The notes: a model not told the origin generated them from the sequence alone. 64,000 nt of DNA from Shewanella sp. TC10 (GCF_009663145.1 NZ_VKHR01000014.1:30742-94741); one strand, 5' to 3'; shown: positions 10,815 to 19,510, counted from the stretch's first letter. Program-made: numbers and translations.

Positions 10815-11016
10815 AACTGGCTCCAAAATAGGATTTTTTCTAATAAAATTACATGTTTACTAAAAATTTCTTACTGGCGAAATAGCGTAAATTTCATTAC
10901 AATGTCGCCGACCAAAAGGGGTTAACCCTACCAAATAATGATTATTGGTCTTTTCTTTTTGTTACTCAATTCTTTCTGCACACGAATGCTGAAATATGAG
11001 ATAAAGGATCTTTTTA

Positions 11017-12453
11017 ATGAGCGCTGATAAACACCTACAAAGTTGGCAAGAACGTTTCGAAATGGCTGAGGCTATGCAGCCTTTACTAGGTAAACTGTAC
11101 CGTAATCAAGGCGTTGAAGTCTTAGTTTATGGTAAACCACTTTTAAACGCATCTACAATTGAAATTATTAAAGCTCATCGACTAGTTCGTCGTCACATTG
11201 GCGAAAAATTACGCCTACGTGAAAGCTTTCCATTCGTCGAAGCATTAAGCAAGTTATCAGTAAAGCACTGTAAAGTGGATATTGGCAAGTTAGCCATTAA
11301 TTACTGGCGTGATAATACCGATGCATCACAAATTCAAGCATACATGACTAAAGAGCTTGAGAAAGGTTTAAACTTTGGTGATGACGTTGAGTCAAAAGAT
11401 GTCGTTCTTTATGGCTTTGGTCGAATCGGTCGTTTATTAGCTCGTCTAATGATAGAAAAGACAGGTAAAAGTAATAAGCTTTGTTTACGAGCTATCGTAC
11501 TTCGTGGCGGTAAAAAAGGTGATTTAGAAAAGCGTGCTAGTTTATTACGTCGCGATTCCGTTCATGGACCATTCAATGGCTCTGTAGAAGTCGATGAAGA
11601 AAATAACGCGATTATTGCTAATGGTACTTACATTCAAATTATTTACGCAAATTCACCTGATCAAGTAGATTACACACAGTACGGCATCAATAATGCGCTT
11701 GTAGTGGATAATACTGGTATATGGAAAGATGAGGATGGCTTAGGTCTTCACCTTAAGAGTAAAGGCGCAAGTAAAGTACTATTAACCGCTCCTGCGAAGG
11801 GCGCGATTAAAAACGTGGTTTACGGTGTAAATGAAAACGATATCTTACCTGAAGATATGATTGTTTCAGCGGCTAGCTGTACAACCAATGCTATTACACC
11901 TGTTCTAAAAGCAGTTAATGATAAGTATGGAATTGAAAATGGTCACGTTGAGACTATTCACTCATACACTAACGATCAAAACTTAATTGATAATTACCAC
12001 AGTGCAGATCGTCGTGGCCGTAGTGCTCCATTAAATATGGTTATTACAGAAACAGGCGCTGCTAAAGCTGTTGCTAAAGCACTACCTGTAATGGAAGGTA
12101 AGTTAACTGGTAATGCGATTCGCGTGCCTACACCTAACGTTTCAATGGCTATCATCAGTGTAAATCTAAATGGTGAAACAAATCGTGAAGAATTAAATGA
12201 ATATCTTAAAGATATTGCATTAACTTCTGATCTTAAAAACCAAGTTGATTACACCGACTCAACAGAAATCGTATCAAGCGATTTAGTAGGGTCTCGTTAC
12301 GCTGGCGTTGTTGACTCTCAAGCAACCATTGCTGACGGAAAACGTGCAATTTTATATGTATGGTATGACAACGAATTTGGTTATAGCTGCCAAGTTGTGG
12401 GTGTTATGCAAAAAATGTTAGGTCTAAACACGTTATCTTTACCTGAAGCATAA
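11017..12453 (+). CDS. glyceraldehyde-3-phosphate dehydrogenase, long form with N-terminal extension
   Basis: The 478-residue protein is a GAPDH paralogue in which about 125 extra helical residues precede the Rossmann motif 'VVLYGFGRIGRLLARLMIE'. The active site is intact: 'AASCTTNAITP' with Cys288, 'HSYTNDQNLIDNYHSADRRGRSAPLNMVITETGAA' and 'WYDNEFGYSCQV'. Long GAPDHs of this type occur in Shewanella, Vibrio and relatives alongside a canonical GapA and have been proposed to serve the gluconeogenic direction or another cofactor preference; that role is inference here. It lies divergent from the lipoprotein gene, with a canonical SD (AAAGGATC) before its ATG. The symbol gapB is sometimes used for such genes, but I leave it blank because epd genes share that name. 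Confidence 0.88.
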   Translation: MSADKHLQSWQERFEMAEAMQPLLGKLYRNQGVEVLVYGKPLLNASTIEIIKAHRLVRRHIGEKLRLRESFPFVEALSKLSVKHCKVDIGKLAINYWRDNTDASQIQAYMTKELEKGLNFGDDVESKDVVLYGFGRIGRLLARLMIEKTGKSNKLCLRAIVLRGGKKGDLEKRASLLRRDSVHGPFNGSVEVDEENNAIIANGTYIQIIYANSPDQVDYTQYGINNALVVDNTGIWKDEDGLGLHLKSKGASKVLLTAPAKGAIKNVVYGVNENDILPEDMIVSAASCTTNAITPVLKAVNDKYGIENGHVETIHSYTNDQNLIDNYHSADRRGRSAPLNMVITETGAAKAVAKALPVMEGKLTGNAIRVPTPNVSMAIISVNLNGETNREELNEYLKDIALTSDLKNQVDYTDSTEIVSSDLVGSRYAGVVDSQATIADGKRAILYVWYDNEFGYSCQVVGVMQKMLGLNTLSLPEA

Positions 12454-12487
12454 TAAATAAGAAATAGTTTAATAAGAACTAGTTTTA

Positions 12488-12516
12488 AAAAAGCACTTCT
12501 ATATGAAGTGCTTTTT
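12488..12516 (+). terminator. terminator after the long GAPDH gene
   Basis: AAAAAGCACTTC pairs with GAAGTGCTTTTT across a TATAT loop, 35 bases after the stop codon, giving a 12-bp stem with a T run. Confidence 0.9.
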
Positions 12517-12609
12517 ATTGCCCGTAATTCATTAATAGACAATAATTACTCAATAAGTAGATTTAAACATCAAACAGTTATAAATGGCTTAAAATAGTTT
12601 AATTCTGCA

Positions 12610-12637
12610 TTGACACATTTGCGTAAAACGGTAGAAT
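12610..12637 (+). promoter_or_regulatory. sigma-70 promoter of the tRNA operon
   Basis: A consensus TTGACA (12610-12615) is separated by 16 bases from TAGAAT (12632-12637), about 60 bases before the first tRNA. A GC-containing stretch follows the -10. This is the strongest -35/-10 pair in the window, as expected for stable RNA. Confidence 0.75.
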
Positions 12638-12697
12638 TCCATTCCGCACTCAGAGACAAATTGATTAATTGATTTTATCAAGTGCATTGTTTGATAT

Positions 12698-12773
12698 GCG
12701 ACATTAGCTCAGTTGGTAGAGCGATACCTTGCCAAGGTATAGGTCATCGGTTCGAACCCGATATGTCGCTCCA
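12698..12773 (+). tRNA. tRNA-Gly (anticodon GCC)
   Basis: The 76-nt cloverleaf has a 7-bp acceptor stem (GCGACAT with ATGTCGC), a D arm TAGCTCAGTTGGTAGAG, an anticodon stem ATACC/GGTAT around TTGCCAA (anticodon GCC at 12731-12733), the T loop TTCGAAC and encoded CCA. It is the first gene of the tRNA operon. Confidence 0.97.
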
Positions 12774-12783
12774 ATCAAACAAC

Positions 12784-12857
12784 GGCGCGATGGCAGAATG
12801 GCTATGCTGCGGATTGCAAATCCGTCGACCTCGGTTCGACTCCGGGTCGCGCCTCCA
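12784..12857 (+). tRNA. tRNA-Cys (anticodon GCA)
   Basis: A 74-nt cloverleaf: acceptor GGCGCGA/TCGCGCC, anticodon loop with GCA at 12816-12818, T arm with GGTTCGACTCC, and encoded CCA. It is 10 bases after tRNA-Gly, so both come from the same transcript. Confidence 0.97.
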
Positions 12858-12909
12858 CAAATTTTGTTTAGTTGCTAACAATTAAGTTAGTGGTTAAAAC
12901 AACACTTTT

Positions 12910-12995
12910 GCCCGAGTGGTGGAATCGGTAGACACAAGGGATTTAAAATCCCTCGCTTAATAGGCGTGCCAGTTCAAGTCTGGCCTCGGGTACCA
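12910..12995 (+). tRNA. tRNA-Leu (anticodon TAA)
   Basis: An 86-nt class II tRNA with acceptor GCCCGAG/CTCGGGT, anticodon stem AGGGA/TCCCT around TTTAAAA (TAA at 12944-12946), a long variable arm (CGCTTAATAGGCG), a GTTCAAGTC T loop and encoded CCA. Its 3' part is repeated downstream in degenerate form (see the repeat entry). Confidence 0.97.
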
Positions 12996-13350
12996 TTATT
13001 TACATACGATTTAGTATTAAAGAGTATGGTGCGAAAAAGCCTCAACGAAAGTTGAGGCTTTTTTGTATCTGAAATTTGAGTAATTGATGTAAGTTAAAAT
13101 CCCTTGTCGTTATAAAATAGGGCGTGCTAGTTCAAGTCTGGCCTCGGGTACCATTATTCTTTTATAAGAAACTTACATACGTAAGTATGGTGCAAAAGCC
13201 TCAACACTCTTAATGTTAACAGGGCTTTTTTATGCCTGACATTTGAGTCATTGAATTAAGATAAAATCCCTCGTCGTTTTGAAATCGGGCTTGCCAGTTC
13301 AAGTCTGGCTTCGGGTATCATCATTCTTATTACAAGATATATATTAGGTA
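12943..13350 (+). repeat. three tandem units carrying the 3' part of tRNA-Leu
   Basis: Starting at the anticodon loop, the tRNA-Leu 3' half and its downstream spacer recur. The TAAAATCCCT motif appears at 12944, 13095 and 13262, and the GTTCAAGTCTGGC T-arm occurs in all three. The CCA ends fall at 12993, 13151 and (as TCA) 13318, giving periods of about 158 and 167 bp. The copies share the T arm and 3' acceptor strand but lack a 5' acceptor strand and D arm, so they cannot fold as tRNAs. Each unit also contains a TATGGTGC-AAAAGCCTCAAC segment: a good terminator in the first unit, a decayed one in the second. The layout resembles the 178-bp repeats after E. coli tyrT. Confidence 0.88.
13034..13064 (+). 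terminator. terminator of the tRNA operon
   Basis: AAAAAGCCTCAAC and GTTGAGGCTTTTT form a 13-bp stem on a GAAA tetraloop, 38 bases after tRNA-Leu. The second repeat unit has a degenerate counterpart at about 13193-13231. Confidence 0.9.
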
Positions 13351-13623
13351 GCATTGTCAGGCACAATCAAAGGCAAATCCAATCAACTGAATATTTTTGA
13401 TAGCCATTAGATGAAATGTTGCCTAAATCAGGTAAAACCTATTGTGTAGCGTTCAGATAGGCTACATGTTTAAAGAATATCTATTTTATCGATTGAAAAT
13501 TTACCAAATGTTTAAACTGTGAACTAATTCTTTCATCAATACAAAAAGTCACTATTTCATTGTGCTATTCAATGGTATAAATACTTAAAAATAGTGGTTC
13601 ACTTCATACGAAGGAAAGATGTA
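13351..13623 (+). other. intergenic leader of the aminotransferase gene
   Basis: These 273 bases, between the last tRNA-Leu-derived repeat and aspC, contain no reading frame I can support. The stretch is AT-rich and must hold the aspC promoter; I see no clear consensus pair or operator in it. Confidence 0.4.
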
Positions 13624-14817
13624 ATGATATTTTCTCAGGTCCCTCAAGCTCCAGCCGATCCTATCTTAGGTTTAACAGATGCATTTAAAAAAGACACTCG
13701 AACAGAGAAAGTCAATTTAGGTGTGGGTATTTACAAAGATGAAGCAGGTCAAACACCAGTTTTAAAGTCGGTAAAAAAAGCTGAAGCCATTTTATTAGAA
13801 GCTGAGAAAACAAAAAATTATCTTGGAATAGAAGGTGTAGAACAATACAACGCTGTCGTTCAAACATTACTCTTTGGCCAAGGTAGTGACATTATTGCAC
13901 ACAAACGCGCTTATACAGCCCAAGCTCCGGGTGGAACAGGGTCATTAAGAGTTGCTGCTGAATTCTTAGTTAGAAATACAGATTCAAAAACATTGTGGGT
14001 CAGTAATCCAACTTGGGCTAACCATCAAAATATCTTCCAAACCGCTGGTTTAGAAATAAAAGAGTATGGTTATTACAAAGCTGAAACCCATGCCATGGAT
14101 TTTGACGCTATGCTTACCGACTTACAGGGAGCTACAGCGGGTGATCTTGTGTTATTACATGGTTGTTGTCATAACCCGACAGGTATCGATTTAGATGCTT
14201 CACAATGGGAAGTGATTGGTCAACTTTGTGCAGACAAAGAACTAGTGCCTTTATTTGATTTTGCATATCAAGGTTTCGGTGCAGGTATTGAAGAAGATGC
14301 TCAGGGATTGCGTATTGTTGCAGCTAAAGTACCAGAGCTATTAATTGCCAATTCGTTTTCTAAAAACTTTGGTTTATACAATGAACGTATTGGTGCAGTA
14401 ACTATTGTTGCTGCTGATGAATCAGCTGCTCAGAAAAGTTTTAGCCAAATTAAGAAAACCATTCGAGCAACATACTCAAACCCTCCTGCACATGGCGGGT
14501 TAATTGTGAGTACAATTTTATCTGATGATAGCTTACGTCAAGAGTGGGAAGATGAGCTAACAGAAATGCGTCAACGTATTGCTGAAATGCGTACCTTATT
14601 CGTCGACACTTTAAAGTCAGAAGGTGTAGAGCAAGATTTTAGTTTTATCTCGCGCCAAAACGGTATGTTTAGCTTCTCAGGATTAAACAAAGAACAAGTG
14701 AATCGTTTAAAAGAAGAATTTGCTGTTTATATTGTGGGCTCAGGACGTATTAGTGTTGCCGGCATGACTAAACAAAATATCCCAGTGATCTGTAAAGCGA
14801 TTGCGCAAGTTCTGTAA
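13624..14817 (+). CDS. aspC: aspartate/aromatic aminotransferase (AspC/TyrB family)
   Basis: This PLP enzyme exchanges amino groups between aspartate or aromatic amino acids and 2-oxoglutarate. The sequence follows E. coli AspC closely: '[13 protein letters not shown]', '[25 protein letters not shown]', 'YLGIEG', '[18 protein letters not shown]', '[11 protein letters not shown]' and '[11 protein letters not shown]'. The PLP lysine is in '[14 protein letters not shown]', and '[16 protein letters not shown]' is near the C-terminus. AspC and TyrB cannot be separated by these motifs, so substrate preference is uncertain. The frame extends ten residues upstream, but an AAGGA eight bases before ATG 13624 and the family start (MIFSQVP) place the start there, giving 397 residues. 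Confidence 0.9.
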   Translation: MIFSQVPQAPADPILGLTDAFKKDTRTEKVNLGVGIYKDEAGQTPVLKSVKKAEAILLEAEKTKNYLGIEGVEQYNAVVQTLLFGQGSDIIAHKRAYTAQAPGGTGSLRVAAEFLVRNTDSKTLWVSNPTWANHQNIFQTAGLEIKEYGYYKAETHAMDFDAMLTDLQGATAGDLVLLHGCCHNPTGIDLDASQWEVIGQLCADKELVPLFDFAYQGFGAGIEEDAQGLRIVAAKVPELLIANSFSKNFGLYNERIGAVTIVAADESAAQKSFSQIKKTIRATYSNPPAHGGLIVSTILSDDSLRQEWEDELTEMRQRIAEMRTLFVDTLKSEGVEQDFSFISRQNGMFSFSGLNKEQVNRLKEEFAVYIVGSGRISVAGMTKQNIPVICKAIAQVL

Positions 14818-14850
14818 CTACACAATAAGTTACTGTTGAACATCAACATA

Positions 14851-14886
14851 AGAGCGAAAGGTAATGTTTACTTTTCGCTCTTTTTT
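14851..14886 (+). terminator. terminator after aspC
   Basis: AGAGCGAAAGGTAA pairs with TTACTTTTCGCTCT (one G-T pair) around a TGT loop, followed by a run of six T residues. It precedes the convergent YvcK-like gene. Confidence 0.85.
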
Positions 14887-14893
14887 ATTAAAG

Positions 14894-15793
14894 TCATTTT
14901 TTAGTAATTTTCAGCACTTTTGATAATGCATCTGCTAAAGCTATTTTATTGTGCAATCCAGCATGATGATCACTTACCAGTGGAAAATAACTGACAAACT
15001 CGCCTATATCAATACTGTCACCATGGCTAATAACATTGTTAATAGCGTCTCGGCCAACTAATTGATTAATCCATTTTATTTTATCTTCTAAATTCAGTGA
15101 ATTGGCGGCGCATAACTCATTGGTTAAATTATCTATAAAAATGATTTGAGCACTTGATTGCAAAATTGCTTTAGAAATTTCAGGTAATAATAATGGTGGT
15201 AATACGCTAGTAAGAAAACTCCCAGGGCCTATGATTATCAACTCTGATTGATTAATAGCTTGGATGGCTTCGCATGTTGCTGATACTTGAGGTTCAACGG
15301 CTAAAGAGCTTGGCACTTCTTTCATCCCATCGACATTGGTTTCACCGAAGATGGTTTTGCCTTCAAGGTTTAGCGCTGTTAGATGGGCAGGTTCCTCTGA
15401 CATTGGGATAATGCGCGTATCAATTTTTAATATCGTGCGAATTAACTTAATGGCTTCCATTGGTCTAACGCAAAGCTGCTCCAGAGCGTACATAATGATG
15501 TTGCCAAGATTATGGCCATTTAATTCATTATCGCCATTGAAGCGATGATCGAATAGCATAGTACCGATTGATGGCCGGTGTGCTAATTGTGATAAACAGT
15601 TTCTTAAATCGCCCCAAGCAATGGTTGTTTCGTCTTGGCGTATTCTTCCTGTTGAGCCCCCATTGTCTGTAGTGGTTACAATGCCAGTTAATTTAGGACC
15701 TAAAAAAGATAATGCTGCTAAAACTCGGCCTAAACCGTGACCGCCACCTAATGCAACAACATGGCTATATTGATGTAATTCTTGATTCATCAT
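14894..15793 (-). CDS. YvcK/CofD-like nucleotide-sugar-binding protein (YbhK type)
   Basis: The protein belongs to the YvcK/YbhK group of the CofD fold. It shows 'VVALGGGHGLGRVLAALSFLG', 'IVTTTDNGGSTGRIR', 'AWGDLRNCLSQLAH', 'FNGDNELNGHNLGNIIMYALEQL' and 'IIGPGSFLTSVLPPLLLPEI'. Bacillus YvcK binds UDP-sugars and is needed for growth on gluconeogenic carbon sources; the role in gammaproteobacteria is not established. The open frame continues 19 residues upstream, but an AAAGGA seven bases before ATG 15793 and alignment with YbhK favour this shorter start (299 residues). It is divergent from bax and convergent with aspC. Confidence 0.85.
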   Translation of the reverse strand: MMNQELHQYSHVVALGGGHGLGRVLAALSFLGPKLTGIVTTTDNGGSTGRIRQDETTIAWGDLRNCLSQLAHRPSIGTMLFDHRFNGDNELNGHNLGNIIMYALEQLCVRPMEAIKLIRTILKIDTRIIPMSEEPAHLTALNLEGKTIFGETNVDGMKEVPSSLAVEPQVSATCEAIQAINQSELIIIGPGSFLTSVLPPLLLPEISKAILQSSAQIIFIDNLTNELCAANSLNLEDKIKWINQLVGRDAINNVISHGDSIDIGEFVSYFPLVSDHHAGLHNKIALADALSKVLKITKK

Positions 15794-15975
15794 TTTTTGA
15801 TTCCTTTCATACTCTTGATGACTTTCTAATCTTGCATCGTGTTCTTGCATCGTAAAAATATATTTTAACTATAGCTAGATGCTAAAATTGAATACTAGAA
15901 AAATAATACCATAAATACAGCACTGCTTTTAGTGATGAATCTGGGTATAATCATTTAAAAATTATTAAGGTAGGA

Positions 15976-16788
15976 TTGTTTTTGAGAACTGGTAGAGTAG
16001 GTAAGTTTACCCTTGGCTTAGGCTTTGTGATAATCAGTATTATTTTAATCAGAGTTTGGCTTGTTCCAACTTTGGAAAAGATTTTAGTCTCGACACCTGA
16101 AATTGAGCAAAATGAGATAGAAGAAAAAACAGTTCCTAACTTCACTGCTATCAATGATATCCCAACAAAAAAACAAGTCTTTTTTGATTACATGGCACCT
16201 GCTGTTAACCATCAAAATGCTCTCATATTGAAAGAACGAAATTTTCTTAAAGTTATTTTAGCTAACCTCAATAATCAACAAGACTTAACAGAAGCCGAAA
16301 TTTTTAAATTGAAGCAGCTTACTGATAAATACAATTATTCAGTCAAAAAATATGATGAAACAACATTAGCTCCTTTATTAATAAGAGTCGATACCGTTCC
16401 TGCAAAGATGGTGTTAATTCAGGCAGCTAATGAAACCGGTTGGGGAAGTTCGCGCTTTGCCAAAGAAGGGAATAATTATTTCGGTCAATGGTGCTTTTCA
16501 AAAGGTTGTGGCTTAGTGCCACTATCAAGAAAACCAGGATTGAACCACGAAGTCGCTTCTTTTGATACGCCGGAAGATTCTATTGCAGCTTACATGTTGA
16601 ATTTAAATACCAATTCAGCATATCGATTATTACGTTCTATTAGAGCTGACATTCGTTCACAAGAAAAGGAGCCAACTGCTGAAGAGTTAGTGTTTGGCTT
16701 AATCCATTATTCTGAACGAAAAGATGCTTATATTGACGAACTACTAGAGATGTTACGCCAAAACAAAGCGTATTTAGCAGGTTTATAA
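15976..16788 (+). CDS. bax: Bax-like membrane-anchored glucosaminidase-domain protein
   Basis: The protein starts with one membrane segment ('FTLGLGFVIISIILIRVWLVPTL'), followed by a linker. Its C-terminal mannosyl-glycoprotein endo-beta-N-acetylglucosaminidase-like domain carries 'MVLIQAANETGWGSSRFAKEGNNYFGQWCFSKGCGLVP' features, the hallmark of E. coli Bax. The catalytic Glu is probably the one in NETGWG. It should act on peptidoglycan from the periplasmic face. The start is TTG; either TTG 15976 or TTG 15982 fits the AAGGTAGGA upstream. Its stop is directly followed by the next gene (one base gap), so the two form an operon. Confidence 0.83.
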   Translation: MFLRTGRVGKFTLGLGFVIISIILIRVWLVPTLEKILVSTPEIEQNEIEEKTVPNFTAINDIPTKKQVFFDYMAPAVNHQNALILKERNFLKVILANLNNQQDLTEAEIFKLKQLTDKYNYSVKKYDETTLAPLLIRVDTVPAKMVLIQAANETGWGSSRFAKEGNNYFGQWCFSKGCGLVPLSRKPGLNHEVASFDTPEDSIAAYMLNLNTNSAYRLLRSIRADIRSQEKEPTAEELVFGLIHYSERKDAYIDELLEMLRQNKAYLAGL

Positions 16789-16789
16789 A

Positions 16790-17422
16790 ATGAAATTACA
16801 AACAGCATCTATTATCTTAGCAGCAATGCTAATAAGTCCTTCTGTCATAGCTGATTCAGTATCAATTCCATATGCAGGTTTTTATGAAAGGTTAAAACAG
16901 GTCAACAAACATAATTATCAGTTAGTTGAAGTTGCTTTTAGTGTGCCGAAAAATAAAAACTGTGAAATTGTGTCTGGAAATATTACTACTGAAAAAAATG
17001 AATACCCGCTGACTTATGACCAAGACCAGCGTTTGTACCTTCCTTATGATGCGCAGCTAAAATCAGATAGAGGCTTGCTGAATATAGAGGTAACAGGGGA
17101 CTCTTCACTTTGTGGTGTCGCAATGCAAGTACGCGCAAAAACCACACAAGCCAAATATGCAAAACAAGAATTAATCGATGTTAAAACTGATATGGATGCA
17201 TTACTAGACGGACAGCAAGGGTTCCCTATGAAATATTTTAGGAAGCCAATCTCGGGATTAACATTCAGTTTTAGTCATGCTGAATTGCCAGTTGCAGTCA
17301 CCATAGATGGTAACAAGCAGCTGATACAAGAGCAGTTACAATTAACGTCAGAGCAACTTGATAATCTACAGTCAGTGATTTTTGATACTAAACCGAGTAT
17401 CGTCAGTCCATATGTTATGTAA
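16790..17422 (+). CDS. exported DUF2057 (YccT-like) protein
   Basis: The 210-residue protein has a clear signal peptide ('MKLQTASIILAAMLISPSVIADS', cleavage after the Ala or Asp). Its mature part resembles the DUF2057 family: 'VSIPYAGFYERLKQVNKHNYQLVEVAFSVP' at the start, paired cysteines at 'KNCEIVSG' and 'SSLCGVAMQV', and a C-terminal 'LTSEQLDNLQ'. One member, E. coli YccT (CsgI), is reported as a periplasmic inhibitor of curli assembly; whether that holds here is unknown. It is the second gene of an operon with bax and ends before a strong terminator. Confidence 0.7.
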   Translation: MKLQTASIILAAMLISPSVIADSVSIPYAGFYERLKQVNKHNYQLVEVAFSVPKNKNCEIVSGNITTEKNEYPLTYDQDQRLYLPYDAQLKSDRGLLNIEVTGDSSLCGVAMQVRAKTTQAKYAKQELIDVKTDMDALLDGQQGFPMKYFRKPISGLTFSFSHAELPVAVTIDGNKQLIQEQLQLTSEQLDNLQSVIFDTKPSIVSPYVM

Positions 17423-17474
17423 ACTTGTTATATAAATTTATTATGTAGATTTTTGAAGATATTTATTGCATAAA

Positions 17475-17500
17475 AAAAAGCCCTCAATTGAGGGCTTTTT
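17475..17500. terminator. bidirectional terminator between the DUF2057 gene and ttcA
   Basis: A perfect 26-bp palindrome, AAAAAGCCCTCAA followed by its complement, lies between convergent genes with A and T runs on both sides. Confidence 0.9.
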
Positions 17501-17519
17501 CTTACTCACTTATAATCAT

Positions 17520-18458
17520 TTATGGTTTATAAGTAGTAACAATGTCAATTTTAGATGCTTCATCAAGATTAATATGACCATTGTTACTGGTATCTAAAAA
17601 ATCAAACGCTGGTAAATCAGACTCAGCCACATCGCCAGATAATGGAGCATCTGCATCACGTTGTAGCGATAAAAAATCAAATACGTTTCTATCAACACCT
17701 TGAGATGGCGAAGTATTTTGCATTGCTGTAAAAATTGTTTCGATGCGGCCAGGAAACTCAACGTCCCACTGATTTAGCATATCTTTTACTGCACCACGTT
17801 TTAGATTTTCTTGTGAGCCACATAAGTTGCAAGGAATGATTGGAAATTCTTTTAACTCTGCATATTCAGCAATGTCTTTTTCTTTACAATAAGCTAATGG
17901 CCTAATCACCATATTGGCACCATCATCAGATAGCAATTTAGGTGGCATAGCTTTCATTTTTCCACCAAAGAACATATTTAAAAATAGCGTTTCAATGATG
18001 TCATCACGATGATGACCTAACGCTATTTTTGTCGCTCCAATGCGTTGTGCAAAACCATAAAGTGTTCCACGGCGAAGCCTTGAACATAAAGAGCAGGTGG
18101 TTTTACCTTCTGGGATTTTGTCTTTTACAATTGAGTAAGTGTCTTTTTCTAAAATATGATAAGGCACAGACAGTTTATCAAGATAAGCAGGAAGAATATC
18201 TTCAGGAAAACCAGGTTGTTTCTGATCTAAATTTACAGCAACAATATCGAACTTGATTGGAGCGCGTTTCTGCAGATTCAACAAGATGTCGAGCATTGCA
18301 TAGCTATCTTTGCCGCCAGAAAGGCAACACATGATAACATCGCCATTTTCAATCATTTGATAATCACCTATCGCACGACCCACTTCATGACGTAACTTCT
18401 TTTCTAACTTTGCTTGGCGATCGGCCAAGTGTTTTTCTTGTTGTTGCATTTCAGACAT
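17520..18458 (-). CDS. ttcA: tRNA 2-thiocytidine(32) synthetase
   Basis: TtcA installs 2-thiocytidine at position 32 of certain tRNAs, using ATP and an iron-sulfur cluster. The PP-loop '[12 protein letters not shown]' and the two CxxC pairs that hold the cluster ('[12 protein letters not shown]' and '[12 protein letters not shown]') are present, as are '[16 protein letters not shown]', '[30 protein letters not shown]' and '[14 protein letters not shown]'. The open frame begins at ATG 18479, but a terminator-like hairpin encloses that codon, so I chose ATG 18458 (MSEMQQQ), just after the hairpin. The product is then 312 residues, with a C-terminal extension of about 30 residues relative to E. 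coli. Confidence 0.92.
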   Translation of the reverse strand: MSEMQQQEKHLADRQAKLEKKLRHEVGRAIGDYQMIENGDVIMCCLSGGKDSYAMLDILLNLQKRAPIKFDIVAVNLDQKQPGFPEDILPAYLDKLSVPYHILEKDTYSIVKDKIPEGKTTCSLCSRLRRGTLYGFAQRIGATKIALGHHRDDIIETLFLNMFFGGKMKAMPPKLLSDDGANMVIRPLAYCKEKDIAEYAELKEFPIIPCNLCGSQENLKRGAVKDMLNQWDVEFPGRIETIFTAMQNTSPSQGVDRNVFDFLSLQRDADAPLSGDVAESDLPAFDFLDTSNNGHINLDEASKIDIVTTYKP

Positions 18459-18459
18459 T

Positions 18460-18492
18460 AAAAAGCGCCCAGTAACCATCGTTTCAGGGCGC
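18460..18492 (-). terminator. hairpin with T run between uspE and ttcA
   Basis: On the minus strand GCGCCC (18492-18487) pairs with GGGCGC (18470-18465), followed by five T residues and then the ttcA start. The loop is 16 bases long and holds an in-frame ATG. It looks like the uspE terminator or an attenuator in the ttcA leader. Confidence 0.6.
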
Positions 18493-18527
18493 GTATTATT
18501 CCAGCATTCAGCCCGTTGGTAAAGACT

Positions 18528-19457
18528 TTAGTCTTCAAGAGGTGATTTATAACCCTCAGGTTTAACGGCTAGTAAATCACAATTAATACTATCGATGACA
18601 TGTTCAGCGGTATTACCTATGAGTGCTGCAGAGAAACCAGTACGACCTACTGTGCCTAAAATGACGAGTTCGGCATCAAGCTGCAATGCTAATTCAGGGA
18701 TTACATCTTCAGGTAAGCCTTCTTCAACATGGCAATTCTCAAGAGGGATATTAAAACTATTGGCTAAATATTGAATACGTTGTTCATGTTGCATACGTAC
18801 TGTGTCGTTATAGCTTGCCGCATCAAACTCTGGAAGTTCTATTGCTAAATTGACTGGTGTACCAGGGTAACCATTAACCAAATGTATTTTTGCAGAAAAT
18901 TTGGCAGCAAGGTTTAATGCGTTTTCAATAATTTTAGTATTGAGCGTCGAATGTTCATCATCTTCAGAAGCGACATTAACAGCACATAAAATTTTACCTG
19001 CTACAGGCCAATCATGATCTTTCACCATTAATACTGGAATAGGAGCCTTACGTAGTAAATGCCAGTCAGTAGGGGTGAAGATAATCGATTTTAACTTGTC
19101 GTGTTCATGGGTACTTTTAACTAATAAATCGAAATCTTGTTCAATTGCATATTTGATGACACTTTCAAAAGGTCTGTTATGCCAAACAACTTTGGTTTCG
19201 ATTTGTAAACCATTTTGAGTGTAGGGCACGATTGCTTCTTCTAACCAACTTTCTCGCTGATCAATAACGCCTTGGCGCATTGCTTCTCTTTCATGACTTG
19301 AAAGAATAGATGTCATTTCATATGAAAAATCGAAAATAGTGAGAAACGCAGTAATAGATGCATTGGACTTGGAAGCAAGTTCAACGGCTCTTGCAAGAGC
19401 TGGTTGAGGGTCGGTCATTGGGTTAATGACAACCAAAATTTTATTATAATCCTTCAT
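18528..19457 (-). CDS. uspE: tandem universal stress protein UspE
   Basis: The 309-residue protein consists of two universal stress protein domains (about 1-150 and 155-305), the layout of E. coli UspE. The first opens 'YNKILVVINPMTDPQPALARAVELA'; the second contains 'KILCAVNV' and ends with 'DAELVILGTVGRTGFSAALIGNTAEHVIDSINCDLLAVKP', which has the G-x2-G-x9-G-S/T nucleotide-binding pattern in altered form. UspE has been linked to stress survival, motility and adhesion; the biochemical activity is not settled. It has a strong GGAGG before its start, and a partial FNR-type site lies upstream. Its placement next to fnr is conserved in many gammaproteobacteria. Confidence 0.93.
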   Translation of the reverse strand: MKDYNKILVVINPMTDPQPALARAVELASKSNASITAFLTIFDFSYEMTSILSSHEREAMRQGVIDQRESWLEEAIVPYTQNGLQIETKVVWHNRPFESVIKYAIEQDFDLLVKSTHEHDKLKSIIFTPTDWHLLRKAPIPVLMVKDHDWPVAGKILCAVNVASEDDEHSTLNTKIIENALNLAAKFSAKIHLVNGYPGTPVNLAIELPEFDAASYNDTVRMQHEQRIQYLANSFNIPLENCHVEEGLPEDVIPELALQLDAELVILGTVGRTGFSAALIGNTAEHVIDSINCDLLAVKPEGYKSPLED

Positions 19458-19510
19458 AAAACCTCCAAGCTGTTTTTATATTACTATCACTTTTATCCGC
19501 AGTGATGTCA

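Noticed and set aside
12682..12885. A 67-codon open frame across the tRNA genes
   Set aside because: It covers two intact tRNAs and is a chance frame.
12943..13350. Regular repeats with near-constant period, at first sight CRISPR-like
   Set aside because: The unit is about 160 bp, decays from copy to copy and is derived from tRNA-Leu; no short repeats with unique spacers and no cas genes are present.
13500..13620. TyrR-type box before aspC
   Set aside because: No TGTAAA-N6-TTTACA arrangement could be found with acceptable symmetry.
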